This document shows positions 31,751-40,281 of a stretch of 64,000 nucleotides of DNA, piece after piece. The notes beneath the pieces are model-generated. The model was not told the origin of the DNA. It searched no databases and was given only the letters and a program-made list of their open reading frames with translations. The stretch's first letter is position 1, and every line of letters starts with the position of its first letter. This DNA comes from Shimia sp040225985 (lineage in GTDB: Bacteria; Pseudomonadota; Alphaproteobacteria; Rhodobacterales; Rhodobacteraceae). Location: assembly GCF_040225985.1 (NCBI RefSeq), contig NZ_JBBPEU010000001.1, positions 62,001 to 126,000 of the forward strand. Reading direction: 5' to 3'. Made by a program: the position numbers and the translations under genes.

Positions 31751-32637
31751 TGTCCGGGAAGATCTGCCATTTCAAGTTGACGACGTGGTTTCGGCTTGGG
31801 GGCGTTCGGATTGGGCGGCGGGGGGAACAGGATATCATGCACCCACTTCTCGGCATCCTTGCATCCGTCACCCGGCGGGGGCGCGCTTTGGTTCACGCAG
31901 CCTGTCGCGCCTTTGGGGCAGTTCAGGCGCACATGAAAATGATAGTGGTGTCCCCACCACGGGCGGACCTTGCGCAGCCAGGCTCGATTCCCCTTTTCAT
32001 CGTTGCACATCTGAACTTTGGCCCCGGGGAACACGAAAATGCGCGCTGTGCGCGGATCCTTGGCAGCGGCCTTCAGGATTTCATGATGCGCGCGTGTCCA
32101 GCCGCTGTTCACATAGGCTCCATTCGAGCGCCGCATCGAGATCGAGGAAATGTTTTCACGCTCCGACACGCTCAGGTTCAAGCGGTCCGCAGGGCGCATC
32201 CAGATATCAATATCCATCCCGATCTGGTGACTTCTATGACCAGATAGCATCGGTCCGCCGCGCGGCTGGCTAATATCCCCTATATAGAGACCGTTCCACC
32301 CGGGCTGCCGCGCCGCTTTGGCCGACAGGTCGCGGATAAAGTCGATCGTTTCAGGATAACCCCAGTTCCGGTTGCGCGACAGGCGCATTGCCTGCCAGGT
32401 GGGTCCAGTTTCGGGCAATTGCACCGCACCCGCGACGCAGCCCTTGGAATAGCCGCCAAACGGTTCCGCCTTTTGGGCAGACCCTTGCTTGGTCGCGCCG
32501 AACAGTTGTCGCGCCTCGACGCCCTGCATAGAAGCCGGGATTTTCTGCTTGGTGGAAACCGTCGCCTCTTCTGAGGTTTTGGTTTGACAGGCAGCGACTG
32601 CCAGAACCGCCATCAGTATCAGGAAGCGTCTGCCCAT
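31723..32637 (-). CDS. mepA: Penicillin-insensitive murein endopeptidase
   Basis: 304 aa LAS-family metallopeptidase that cleaves D-Ala-mDAP cross-links. The N-terminus MGRRFLILMAVLAVAACQ has a lipobox (AVAAC), so it is a likely lipoprotein. Zinc ligands are in SHRSHQIGMDIDIWM and WWGHHYHFHVRL. PETIDFIRDLSAKA and the conserved Cys pairs are typical. The start overlaps the end of the MFS gene by 19 bp, forming an MFS-mepA-esterase operon. Confidence 0.95.
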   Translation of the reverse strand: MGRRFLILMAVLAVAACQTKTSEEATVSTKQKIPASMQGVEARQLFGATKQGSAQKAEPFGGYSKGCVAGAVQLPETGPTWQAMRLSRNRNWGYPETIDFIRDLSAKAARQPGWNGLYIGDISQPRGGPMLSGHRSHQIGMDIDIWMRPADRLNLSVSERENISSISMRRSNGAYVNSGWTRAHHEILKAAAKDPRTARIFVFPGAKVQMCNDEKGNRAWLRKVRPWWGHHYHFHVRLNCPKGATGCVNQSAPPPGDGCKDAEKWVHDILFPPPPNPNAPKPKPRRQLEMADLPGQCVNVLQSP

Positions 32638-34004
32638 GTTTCCTTGTCTCCCTTTGCGTTGACCCAGCGTAGCAGGATCAAACCCAGAACGAAAAGCAGG
32701 ATGACCGGCGATACGCCAAGTCTTGCCGACCCCGTCATGGTCGTGGCGATGCCGATAAGGATCGGCGCGATAAAGGCCGTAGCCCGTCCTGACAGCCCGT
32801 AAAGGCCAAAGCTCTCGGTCGGCGTGGCGGGATCGGTGTGGCGTACCATCAGTGTCCGGCTTGCCGCCTGCAGGATACCGCCCATGCCCCCGAACAGGGC
32901 GCCGCAGATCATCATCACGATATCAGGCAGGTTTGATCCTTCGGCCAAGGGCATTCCGAAAAATTCTTCGCGTGACATGTTGATGATCACAATGGCGGAC
33001 CCGATCAAGACCCAGATTGCCCCGATGATGACCGGTTTCGGGCCAAACCGCTTGTCCAGTTTGCCACCAATCCAGCTAAAAAAGACCGCACTGGTCGCCC
33101 CGAGAATGCCGAAAATGCCGACCTGCGGAACCGACCAGTCCAGAACGAGGTTGGCGTAGATTCCGCCGAATGTATACATCCCGTTCAGCGCATCGCGGTA
33201 CAGCATCGAAGAAATCAGGAACCACAACAGGCTCCGGCGATATTTCAGCTTGCCAATTGTCTCGGCAAGAGTCGCCATCGCTTCGGACACGGTACCGCGC
33301 ACCTTGTTGACCAAAGGTTCGTGCACCCAGCGGAAGTAGGGGATCATGAACACCAGATACCAAAGCGCGGTGATCGGTCCGGTCGCCCGCGTGCCTTGCA
33401 TCTGATCGGCATCCAATAGGCCAAACGCCGGGGCCAGCCCCGCAATAGTTTTTCCCTCGCCCATCTCAGCAAAAAATACCAGGACAATGATCAGGGACAG
33501 CAAGCCACCAAAATAGCCGAATGCAAACCCCGATCCCGAGATTTCGCCAACCTCTTCTTCGGTTCCCAACTCAGGAAGCTGCGAATTGATGAAGATCAGC
33601 GCGTATTCCGCCCCGATAAAGCCCAGCGAAAAGAAGATAAGCATCCAGTACAGGTTCGACCCGTCCAACGCGATGAACCAAAGCGCGGCGGCGCCGATAA
33701 CATACATTGCCGAAAAGCCCATGATCCACGGGCGGCGTCTGCCTCGCGTATCGGCCAGGGCGCCCATGATCGGCGCGCCGATGCCAATGATCAGACCGGC
33801 CGCCCCCATATTCCAGGCCCAAAGGGATTGTGCGCCAGCCTTGGCCGCCTCTTCCTCCATGCCAGTGCCCAGGAAGTACTCGGTGGCAACAACTGCAAAA
33901 AACGGTCCGAAAATGAAAGTGACCAACAGCGTGTGATACGGCTGGCTGGCCCAGTCAAAGAACCACCAGCCCCAAATGCGCTTGCGTTGAGAAATTTCCG
34001 CCAT
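32619..34004 (-). CDS. MFS transporter, UMF1/Atg22-like
   Basis: 461 aa, about 12 TM helices. FFDWASQPYHTLLVTFIFGPFF at the N-terminus and the loop MGALADTRGRRRPWI match the bacterial UMF1 subfamily related to yeast Atg22 effluxers. The substrate is unknown; amino acid or sugar export is typical. It heads an operon with mepA, where it may deal with wall-derived products (inference). Confidence 0.9.
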   Translation of the reverse strand: MAEISQRKRIWGWWFFDWASQPYHTLLVTFIFGPFFAVVATEYFLGTGMEEEAAKAGAQSLWAWNMGAAGLIIGIGAPIMGALADTRGRRRPWIMGFSAMYVIGAAALWFIALDGSNLYWMLIFFSLGFIGAEYALIFINSQLPELGTEEEVGEISGSGFAFGYFGGLLSLIIVLVFFAEMGEGKTIAGLAPAFGLLDADQMQGTRATGPITALWYLVFMIPYFRWVHEPLVNKVRGTVSEAMATLAETIGKLKYRRSLLWFLISSMLYRDALNGMYTFGGIYANLVLDWSVPQVGIFGILGATSAVFFSWIGGKLDKRFGPKPVIIGAIWVLIGSAIVIINMSREEFFGMPLAEGSNLPDIVMMICGALFGGMGGILQAASRTLMVRHTDPATPTESFGLYGLSGRATAFIAPILIGIATTMTGSARLGVSPVILLFVLGLILLRWVNAKGDKETWADAS

Positions 34005-34058
34005 GCCTGTCCCTATGCGTTTTCTTAACTTAACGCATGGACGGATGGACGGGGCAAG

Positions 34059-34595
34059 CTAATCCTGCATCGGGGGCCAAGGGCGGGAGCCCTCGGCGTC
34101 AATCCAGTTTTGCACCCAATTGGGTGTTTCGGGGCTTGTCGCTGTAATGCCCATCGCATCAATGACACGCGCGGGCGAGACAATCCCGTTCTTGTCGGTC
34201 AGGGCCGCCCGGTACAAGGCATGGTTGGCGCATTCCCCGTTCTTTTTCCAACTGGACTGTTCCAGATAAACAAACTTGTCATCCCAGCAAACGGCGCGAC
34301 TGCGAATTTCAAAGCGTTCAAACGTCTTGATACGGCGGCGATATCGCACACTGACACCAGCCATGGTCATGCTCCAGCGTTCACGACGCATCACGTTGAT
34401 CAGCCCGATCCGCATGGCCAACGGGATACGCCCCAAATCAAGCAGGGTCAGCGTGCGCCCGTTGTTCAACTCCATCCAGATATCGATATCCCAGGGCCAG
34501 CAGATATGCGTGGACACATGCGTCCCCGTAAGCGCAAGCGGTTCTGCGTTGCGGTTCTTTGCCAACTCTTTGAGCATACGAATGACGGGATACAC
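34059..34595 (-). CDS. Acyl-CoA thioesterase-like hot-dog protein
   Basis: 178 aa. GTG start with AGGAGAG eight bases upstream. WPWDIDIWMELNNGRTLTLLDLGR is the hot-dog signature of 4-hydroxybenzoyl-CoA thioesterase/THEM6-like proteins. The remainder (SVRYRRRIKTFERFEIRSR) continues the fold. The exact thioester is not known. Confidence 0.87.
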   Translation of the reverse strand: MYPVIRMLKELAKNRNAEPLALTGTHVSTHICWPWDIDIWMELNNGRTLTLLDLGRIPLAMRIGLINVMRRERWSMTMAGVSVRYRRRIKTFERFEIRSRAVCWDDKFVYLEQSSWKKNGECANHALYRAALTDKNGIVSPARVIDAMGITATSPETPNWVQNWIDAEGSRPWPPMQD

Positions 34596-34727
34596 GGGCG
34601 ACTCTCCTAATGTTCAAGCCCGTTTTCTGCCTGCTTTACGGTAACGTCAACCACGACCCCGCGCCACACTTGCCCTTTGCGATGCAGATGCTTAATTGTT
34701 TGTCGGACAACACGGAGACATCGGCTC

Positions 34728-35009
34728 ATGATGGCAATTTACGGACCTCTTCGGCTCATTCTGGATGTGGCATTCTTCATCATGCTGATCCACATCATCA
34801 TGAGTTGGCTGATCAGCTTTCAGGTGTTGAACCTTGGCCAGCAATTCGTGGCGCAGATATGGTACGGCCTGAACCGTCTGCTTGAACCGATCTATACCCC
34901 AATACGGAATATCCTGCCGGATACGCGGCCTCTGGACCTGGCGCCGTTGGTGGCGTTTATCATCATTATCAGCCTGCGCGACTACGTTCTGCCGTCCTTG
35001 CTATTCTAG
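34728..35009 (+). CDS. YggT family membrane protein
   Basis: 93 aa. Two hydrophobic helices (LRLILDVAFFIMLIHIIMSW and LDLAPLVAFIIIISLRDYVL) flank the conserved central loop LNRLLEPIYTPIRNILP. YggT proteins are linked to osmotic tolerance and cell-division or FtsZ-associated membrane functions in other bacteria. The start is one of two adjacent ATGs at 34728 and 34731, with GGAG upstream. Confidence 0.92.
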   Translation: MMAIYGPLRLILDVAFFIMLIHIIMSWLISFQVLNLGQQFVAQIWYGLNRLLEPIYTPIRNILPDTRPLDLAPLVAFIIIISLRDYVLPSLLF

Positions 35010-35093
35010 ACCTGTTCGGGGCTTGTTCACGGAATCCGGTTATGGGAAAGTCAGCTCTAACGAGCAGACTGAAATCAAAACACGGGTTCCCAA

Positions 35094-37133
35094 ATGTGCG
35101 CCGCTGGCACGTTATTGCGTGACGTCTTCGGATTCGACTCTTTTCGCCCCGGGCAGGAAGAGATTGTTGAGGCCGTGGTGCGTGGGGAAAACGTGCTTGC
35201 CATCATGCCGACCGGTGGTGGCAAGTCATTGTGTTTTCAACTTCCCGCTCTTGTCCGGGACGGTGTCACGGTTGTCATTTCCCCGCTGATTGCCCTGATG
35301 CGCGATCAGGTGCGTGCCTTGCGCGAGGCTGGGGTCGAAGCCGGGGCTCTGACATCCGGAAATACCGATGAAGAAAACGCCGCTGTGTGGGACGCCGTCG
35401 AGACGGGCAGGCTCAAGCTGCTTTATATCGCGCCGGAACGGCTATCCTCCGGGGCCGCGCTGGGGATGTTGCGTCGAATCGGGGTTGGCCTGATCGCCGT
35501 AGACGAAGCCCATTGCGTCAGCCAGTGGGGCCACGATTTTCGCCCCGATTACCTGCGCATCGGTGATTTGCGCCGCGCCCTGAATGTGCCCCTCGCCGCC
35601 TTCACGGCCACGGCGGATGCGGAAACGCGGGATGAAATCGTTAACCGATTGTTCGACGGACAAGTCCCGAACACGTTTCTACACGGTTTCGATCGCCCGA
35701 ACATCCACCTGGCTTTTGCCGCCAAAGACAGCCCTCGTCGGCAAATTCTCGACTTTGCCGCGGCACGGAAGGGTCAATCCGGCATTGTGTACTGCGGGAC
35801 AAGAGCCAAAACCGAAAGCATTGCCGCCGCACTTGGGCAGGATGGACACCTCGCGATCCACTACCACGGTGGCATGGACCCCGAAGCACGGCGCTCGGCA
35901 GAAACAAGGTTTCAGCAGGAAGACGGCATGGTCGTCGTGGCTACGGTGGCCTTCGGCATGGGCATCGACAAGCCCGACATTCGCTGGGTCGCACATGCCG
36001 ACCTGCCAAAATCAATCGAAGCCTATTATCAGGAAATCGGACGCGCAGGTCGGGATGGCGCGCCGGCAGAAACCCTAACACTGTTTGGTCCGGACGATAT
36101 CCGTCTGCGGCGTTCGCAAATTGACGAAGGTCTGGCCCCGCCAGAGCGACGCGTGGCCGACCACGCGCGGCTGAACGCCCTGTTGGGTCTCGCCGAAGCA
36201 CTGCGGTGCCGCAGGCAATCACTGCTCGAGTATTTTGGCGAGACAAATGTCAGCTGCGGAAACTGTGATCTGTGCGACACTCCGGCGGATGTGTTCGATG
36301 GCACCACCGCCGTGCGCAAGGCCCTGTCGGCCGCCCTGCGCACAGGGGAATGGTTCGGCTCTGGGCATTTGATCGACATCCTGCTTGGCAATGAAACCGA
36401 CAAGGTGCGCGAGCGTGGCCATGATACTTTGCCGACCTTTGGGGTGGGACAAGAATACAGCCGTCGCCAATGGCAGGTCATTTTTCGGCAGATGATGGGG
36501 CGCGACCTTCTTAGGCCCGACCCCGATCGGCACGGTGGGCTGCGCATGACGGACGATGCCCTTCCCCTGCTCAAAGGTGAGGCCACCATTGAACTGCGCC
36601 AAGATTCAATCCGCAAGGCAGACCGCCGCCCTGCTGCCAAAACCCTGGTCAACGAAGAAGACGCACCGCTTCTGAGCGCACTCAAGGCCAAACGGCGGGC
36701 GCTGGCGGAAGCGGCGCGCGTCCCAGCCTATGTCATCTTCAACGATCGCACACTTATCGAAATGGCCGAGAAACGGCCCTGCTCGGTAGACGAGATGGCA
36801 CGGATCGGCGGTGTCGGAGCGAAGAAACTGGCCAGCTACGGCGATGCTTTCCTAGAAATCATCAATGGCGAAGCCGAAAAAATGCACCCGACCCGGCGCA
36901 AGCTGGCCGGTCGCGAAGCAGGTTCTCTTTATGATGAGTTGCTTGCAGTGCAGGCCGATCTAGCACGCGGCCCCAAAGGCACCGACAAGCCACTAAGCTG
37001 CTCGGCCTCTTTGCTGGCCAAGGTCGCGAGTCTGCGCCCCAAGGATCAGGCGAGCCTGAATCAGTTGCTTGGCGAAAAACGGGCGGACCGGTTTGGGGCG
37101 GCTTTTCTGGACGTTCTGCGCGAGGCGAGCTAG
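35094..37133 (+). CDS. recQ: ATP-dependent DNA helicase RecQ
   Basis: 679 aa 3'-5' helicase in recombination repair. Walker A is MPTGGGKSLCFQLPAL, motif II is VDEAHCVSQWGHDFRP, motif VI is YYQEIGRAGRDG. The RQC zinc site follows with CRRQSLLEYFGE and CGNCDLCD. A C-terminal HRDC domain has CSVDEMARIGGVGAKKLASYG. A weak Shine-Dalgarno precedes ATG 35094. Confidence 0.97.
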   Translation: MCAAGTLLRDVFGFDSFRPGQEEIVEAVVRGENVLAIMPTGGGKSLCFQLPALVRDGVTVVISPLIALMRDQVRALREAGVEAGALTSGNTDEENAAVWDAVETGRLKLLYIAPERLSSGAALGMLRRIGVGLIAVDEAHCVSQWGHDFRPDYLRIGDLRRALNVPLAAFTATADAETRDEIVNRLFDGQVPNTFLHGFDRPNIHLAFAAKDSPRRQILDFAAARKGQSGIVYCGTRAKTESIAAALGQDGHLAIHYHGGMDPEARRSAETRFQQEDGMVVVATVAFGMGIDKPDIRWVAHADLPKSIEAYYQEIGRAGRDGAPAETLTLFGPDDIRLRRSQIDEGLAPPERRVADHARLNALLGLAEALRCRRQSLLEYFGETNVSCGNCDLCDTPADVFDGTTAVRKALSAALRTGEWFGSGHLIDILLGNETDKVRERGHDTLPTFGVGQEYSRRQWQVIFRQMMGRDLLRPDPDRHGGLRMTDDALPLLKGEATIELRQDSIRKADRRPAAKTLVNEEDAPLLSALKAKRRALAEAARVPAYVIFNDRTLIEMAEKRPCSVDEMARIGGVGAKKLASYGDAFLEIINGEAEKMHPTRRKLAGREAGSLYDELLAVQADLARGPKGTDKPLSCSASLLAKVASLRPKDQASLNQLLGEKRADRFGAAFLDVLREAS

Positions 37134-37164
37134 ATTTGCCGTCAGGAATGCAAGGAACCCTTAC

Positions 37165-37947
37165 ATGCTCGTCGTCATTTCTCCGGCAAAACGCCTGAAT
37201 TGGGATCCCGTTGGGGGGTCAACCACCACGCCTGTATTTCAGGATGAAGCCCTGAAGCTGGTGAAAACTGCGCGTAACCTCACGCTGGGGGACCTGCAAA
37301 AGCTCATGTCTCTCAGTCCCGATCTGGCCAAGCTGAACCGGGATCGCTTCAAGGCTTTCGAGGCCGAGCCGGACGGTTTTGCGACGCGCCCTGCTGTACA
37401 TGCCTTTGCCGGCGATACCTATGTGGGCCTGGAGGCATCTTCGCTGGACCCCGAAGAAATGCAATGGGCGCAGGATCATCTGCGTATCCTATCAGGGCTC
37501 TACGGTCTATTGCGACCCCTCGATGCGATGCAGCCTTATCGCCTGGAAATGGGCAGTCGCCTGAAGACCCGGCGCGGCAAGAATCTCTATGAGTTTTGGC
37601 GCGACAGCATTGCCAAAGCATTGAATGCGCAAGCCGAACAGCTGAAAACAGATGTTCTGGTCAACTGTGCGAGCCAAGAATATTTTGGCGCCGTTGATCC
37701 CGACGCTCTACAGATTCGGGTCATCACGCCCGTTTTCATGGAAAACAAGAACGGCACCCCGAAAATAGTCAGCTTTTTTGCCAAGAAGGCGCGCGGGTCA
37801 ATGGCGAGGTTCATTATCCAGAACCGCCTGTCCAATCCTGAAAGCCTCAAGGACTTTGATCTTGGCGGTTATGCTTACGAGCCAGACCTGTCTGAAGGGG
37901 ATCGCATGGTTTTCTTGCGGGACTATCCGGATGGGAAAGCCGCCTAG
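37165..37947 (+). CDS. yaaA: Peroxide stress protein YaaA
   Basis: 260 aa DUF328 protein that lowers free iron and DNA damage under hydrogen peroxide stress in E. coli. Start at ATG 37165 with AAGGA upstream; an in-frame extension back into recQ is not real. MLVVISPAKRL, GLYGLLRPLDAMQPYRLEMG, LVNCASQEYF and FFAKKARGSMARFII are family landmarks. The stop is 4 bp from that of the convergent histidine kinase. Confidence 0.96.
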   Translation: MLVVISPAKRLNWDPVGGSTTTPVFQDEALKLVKTARNLTLGDLQKLMSLSPDLAKLNRDRFKAFEAEPDGFATRPAVHAFAGDTYVGLEASSLDPEEMQWAQDHLRILSGLYGLLRPLDAMQPYRLEMGSRLKTRRGKNLYEFWRDSIAKALNAQAEQLKTDVLVNCASQEYFGAVDPDALQIRVITPVFMENKNGTPKIVSFFAKKARGSMARFIIQNRLSNPESLKDFDLGGYAYEPDLSEGDRMVFLRDYPDGKAA

Positions 37948-37951
37948 CAGG

Positions 37952-40141
37952 TTACGAGCCGGTGGCGCCCAGAGCATTTGGAAATGGATCGCTGACGTGC
38001 TTGGGCAAAAGATCCCGGATGATCCGGAAGATTTCAGCCTTGCGCAAAGGTTTGGTCAGATAGTGGTCAAGGCCCGCCGACATGATGCCTTCTTTGTCCC
38101 CGTCCACAGCATGGGCGGTCAGCGCGACAATGGGCACTTGGCCATGGCTTGACTCGCTCTGACGAATTCGAGCTGTCGCCTCTTTGCCATCCATGACAGG
38201 CATCGAGATATCCATAAAGATGATGTCCGGCCGGAAGGACACAAAGGCTTCGACGGCCTCAACGCCATTCTTTGCGAACTGCAGGTCAATGTCGAGCGGC
38301 GCCAGAAGTTTTTCCAGCAACAGGCGGTTGGTTTTGTTGTCTTCAGCGGCAAGGATTTTCAGTTTCCGACAGCCTTCTGTTAAAGTCGCTGGTTCTTCGG
38401 CCTGGGCGAGTTGGACTGGTCCGGCGGTGGCATCTGCGATCTTTTGAAAAAGTTCTCGACGTGACGTCGGTTTCTTGATGACGCCTTCAAACGTACCATT
38501 GGCCCCTTGGGGTTCAACATCCACCGGATTTGAGCTCAGGATCAGGCAAGGTGCGATGACCCCTGCGTTCCTCAGCGCCGTAGCGAATTGCATACCGGTC
38601 ATAGGCGGCAGCCCCTGATCCGAAATGATGAGATCCACATCGGCCGCAAGCGACAGTGCCTCCTTAGCGTCGCTCGACAAGATGACCTTGGCCCCCATCT
38701 GCTCCATCTGTTTTTGCAGCAGTGTGCGATTGACACGGTGCCGATCGGCCACAAGTACCGTCTGGATATGAGCAGGCAACGCGGGGGGGTTGATACTGAG
38801 ATCTTCATCCACAGGCAGTTCGATCCGGAATCCGAAACTCGTCCCGTCCCCCTCTCGCGAGTCGACCCATATCTCACCATCCATCAGTTCTAGCAGCCTT
38901 TCGGAAATCGCGAGGCCAAGTCCGGTCCCTTCAAATTTGCGATTGCGCTCGGCCTCGACCTGATTGAATTCACCAAAAATGTGCGCGACCTTGTCAGCCG
39001 GAATCCCGATCCCGGTATCTTCGACGGTTACATGCAACTCACACGACCCGCTTTCTGCGCGGGGTTCTCCAACCACACGCACAAGCACATGGCCTTCATG
39101 CGTAAACTTGACCGCATTGCCGATCAGGTTCGTCAAAACCTGCCGTATACGTCCGGGATCCCCTACGAATAGGGTTGGCAGGAACAGGTCGTAATCCACG
39201 ATCAGGTCGACCGACTTTTCCCGCGCACTGGGTTGCAGCAGTGTTAGGATGTCATGGATGCAACGTTCCAGATCAAAGGTTTCGGGATGAAGCGAGAGCT
39301 TTTCCGCCTCGATTTTAGAATAGTCTAGAACATCGTTGATGATCACCAGTAACGCCTCGCCCGAATTCTTGATGGTCGAGACAAAAAGCTGCTGCTCTTC
39401 ATTCATCGGTGTATCCAGAAGCAGATCCGCCATCCCCACGACACCGTTCATGGGCGTGCGGATTTCATGGCTCATATTCGCGAGGAACGCAGACTTTGCC
39501 CGGTTGGCCGACTCGGCGCGTTCCTGTTCCTTGCGCAGTTTCGCCTCGTATCGAACCGTGTCGGTGATGTTCAGCGCAAGGCTGACAATATCCCCCCCAT
39601 GCCCACGCCGGTCCATCATCTTGATGTATTCGCCATTCCAAAGCCGGCAGACAATGGGTGCGGGGTTTGGTCTGTGCCATCGTTCGATCATCGAGGCACA
39701 CCAGCTATGCGCTGACATGTCCCCTGTGTGGAAAATACCCTCTTCCGTGATCAACTCGAGGATTCGCTGATATGTGATGCCAGGGCCGACCTCCTCCAGA
39801 CCATCGAAGATCGCGAGGTATGACGGGTTCGCCGCGATCAGTTTGCTTTCGGCATCGAAGAACGCGAAGCCATCCTGAATTGTCTCGATGGAATGCCAAA
39901 GCCTGCGCTCGGCGATTTCCATTTTGTGATTTGCCACTTGAAGGTCGGATTTGACGCGTTGATTTTCAAAACGCACGGTTTCGACTTCTGCGCGGGTTTC
40001 TACGATTTCGTTCGAAAGCTGTTGGGCATGCTGGCCCAGCTTGCGGTTCGCTTCAAACAGTTCCGCCTGTTTCAATTCCAGCAGGCGCTCTGCGGCAAGG
40101 CGCGCGCGTCGCTCCTCGGCCAGTTGACGAGCAAGAGTCAT
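37952..40141 (-). CDS. Hybrid sensor histidine kinase with two receiver domains
   Basis: 729 aa from ATG 40141, chosen because the protein then begins with the coiled coil MTLARQLAEERRARLAAERL; TTG 40261 and ATG 40249 would add ~40 unlikely residues. There are no TM segments. Order: coiled coil (~1-80), PAS domain (~80-200), HisKA with H225 in MSHEIRTPMNG, HATPase with NLIGNAVKFT, DTGIGIP and GTGLGLAIS, first receiver (ISDQGLPPMTG, reduced conservation), second receiver (MDISMPVMDG phospho-Asp, KPLRKAEI). It is a cytoplasmic sensor; the signal and downstream regulator are unknown. Confidence 0.95.
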   Translation of the reverse strand: MTLARQLAEERRARLAAERLLELKQAELFEANRKLGQHAQQLSNEIVETRAEVETVRFENQRVKSDLQVANHKMEIAERRLWHSIETIQDGFAFFDAESKLIAANPSYLAIFDGLEEVGPGITYQRILELITEEGIFHTGDMSAHSWCASMIERWHRPNPAPIVCRLWNGEYIKMMDRRGHGGDIVSLALNITDTVRYEAKLRKEQERAESANRAKSAFLANMSHEIRTPMNGVVGMADLLLDTPMNEEQQLFVSTIKNSGEALLVIINDVLDYSKIEAEKLSLHPETFDLERCIHDILTLLQPSAREKSVDLIVDYDLFLPTLFVGDPGRIRQVLTNLIGNAVKFTHEGHVLVRVVGEPRAESGSCELHVTVEDTGIGIPADKVAHIFGEFNQVEAERNRKFEGTGLGLAISERLLELMDGEIWVDSREGDGTSFGFRIELPVDEDLSINPPALPAHIQTVLVADRHRVNRTLLQKQMEQMGAKVILSSDAKEALSLAADVDLIISDQGLPPMTGMQFATALRNAGVIAPCLILSSNPVDVEPQGANGTFEGVIKKPTSRRELFQKIADATAGPVQLAQAEEPATLTEGCRKLKILAAEDNKTNRLLLEKLLAPLDIDLQFAKNGVEAVEAFVSFRPDIIFMDISMPVMDGKEATARIRQSESSHGQVPIVALTAHAVDGDKEGIMSAGLDHYLTKPLRKAEIFRIIRDLLPKHVSDPFPNALGATGS

Positions 40142-40281
40142 TGTCTTTCCCGGTTTGGAAATAATCTCGTCAGCACGTTCCGCGTTCTGAGTGAAAATCT
40201 GCTTAATTTTCGGTCGAGGGTGAATCGTTGCCACGGCGTATCCGGACATGCCACCATGCAAGTATAGCCGAGGAGTTTATT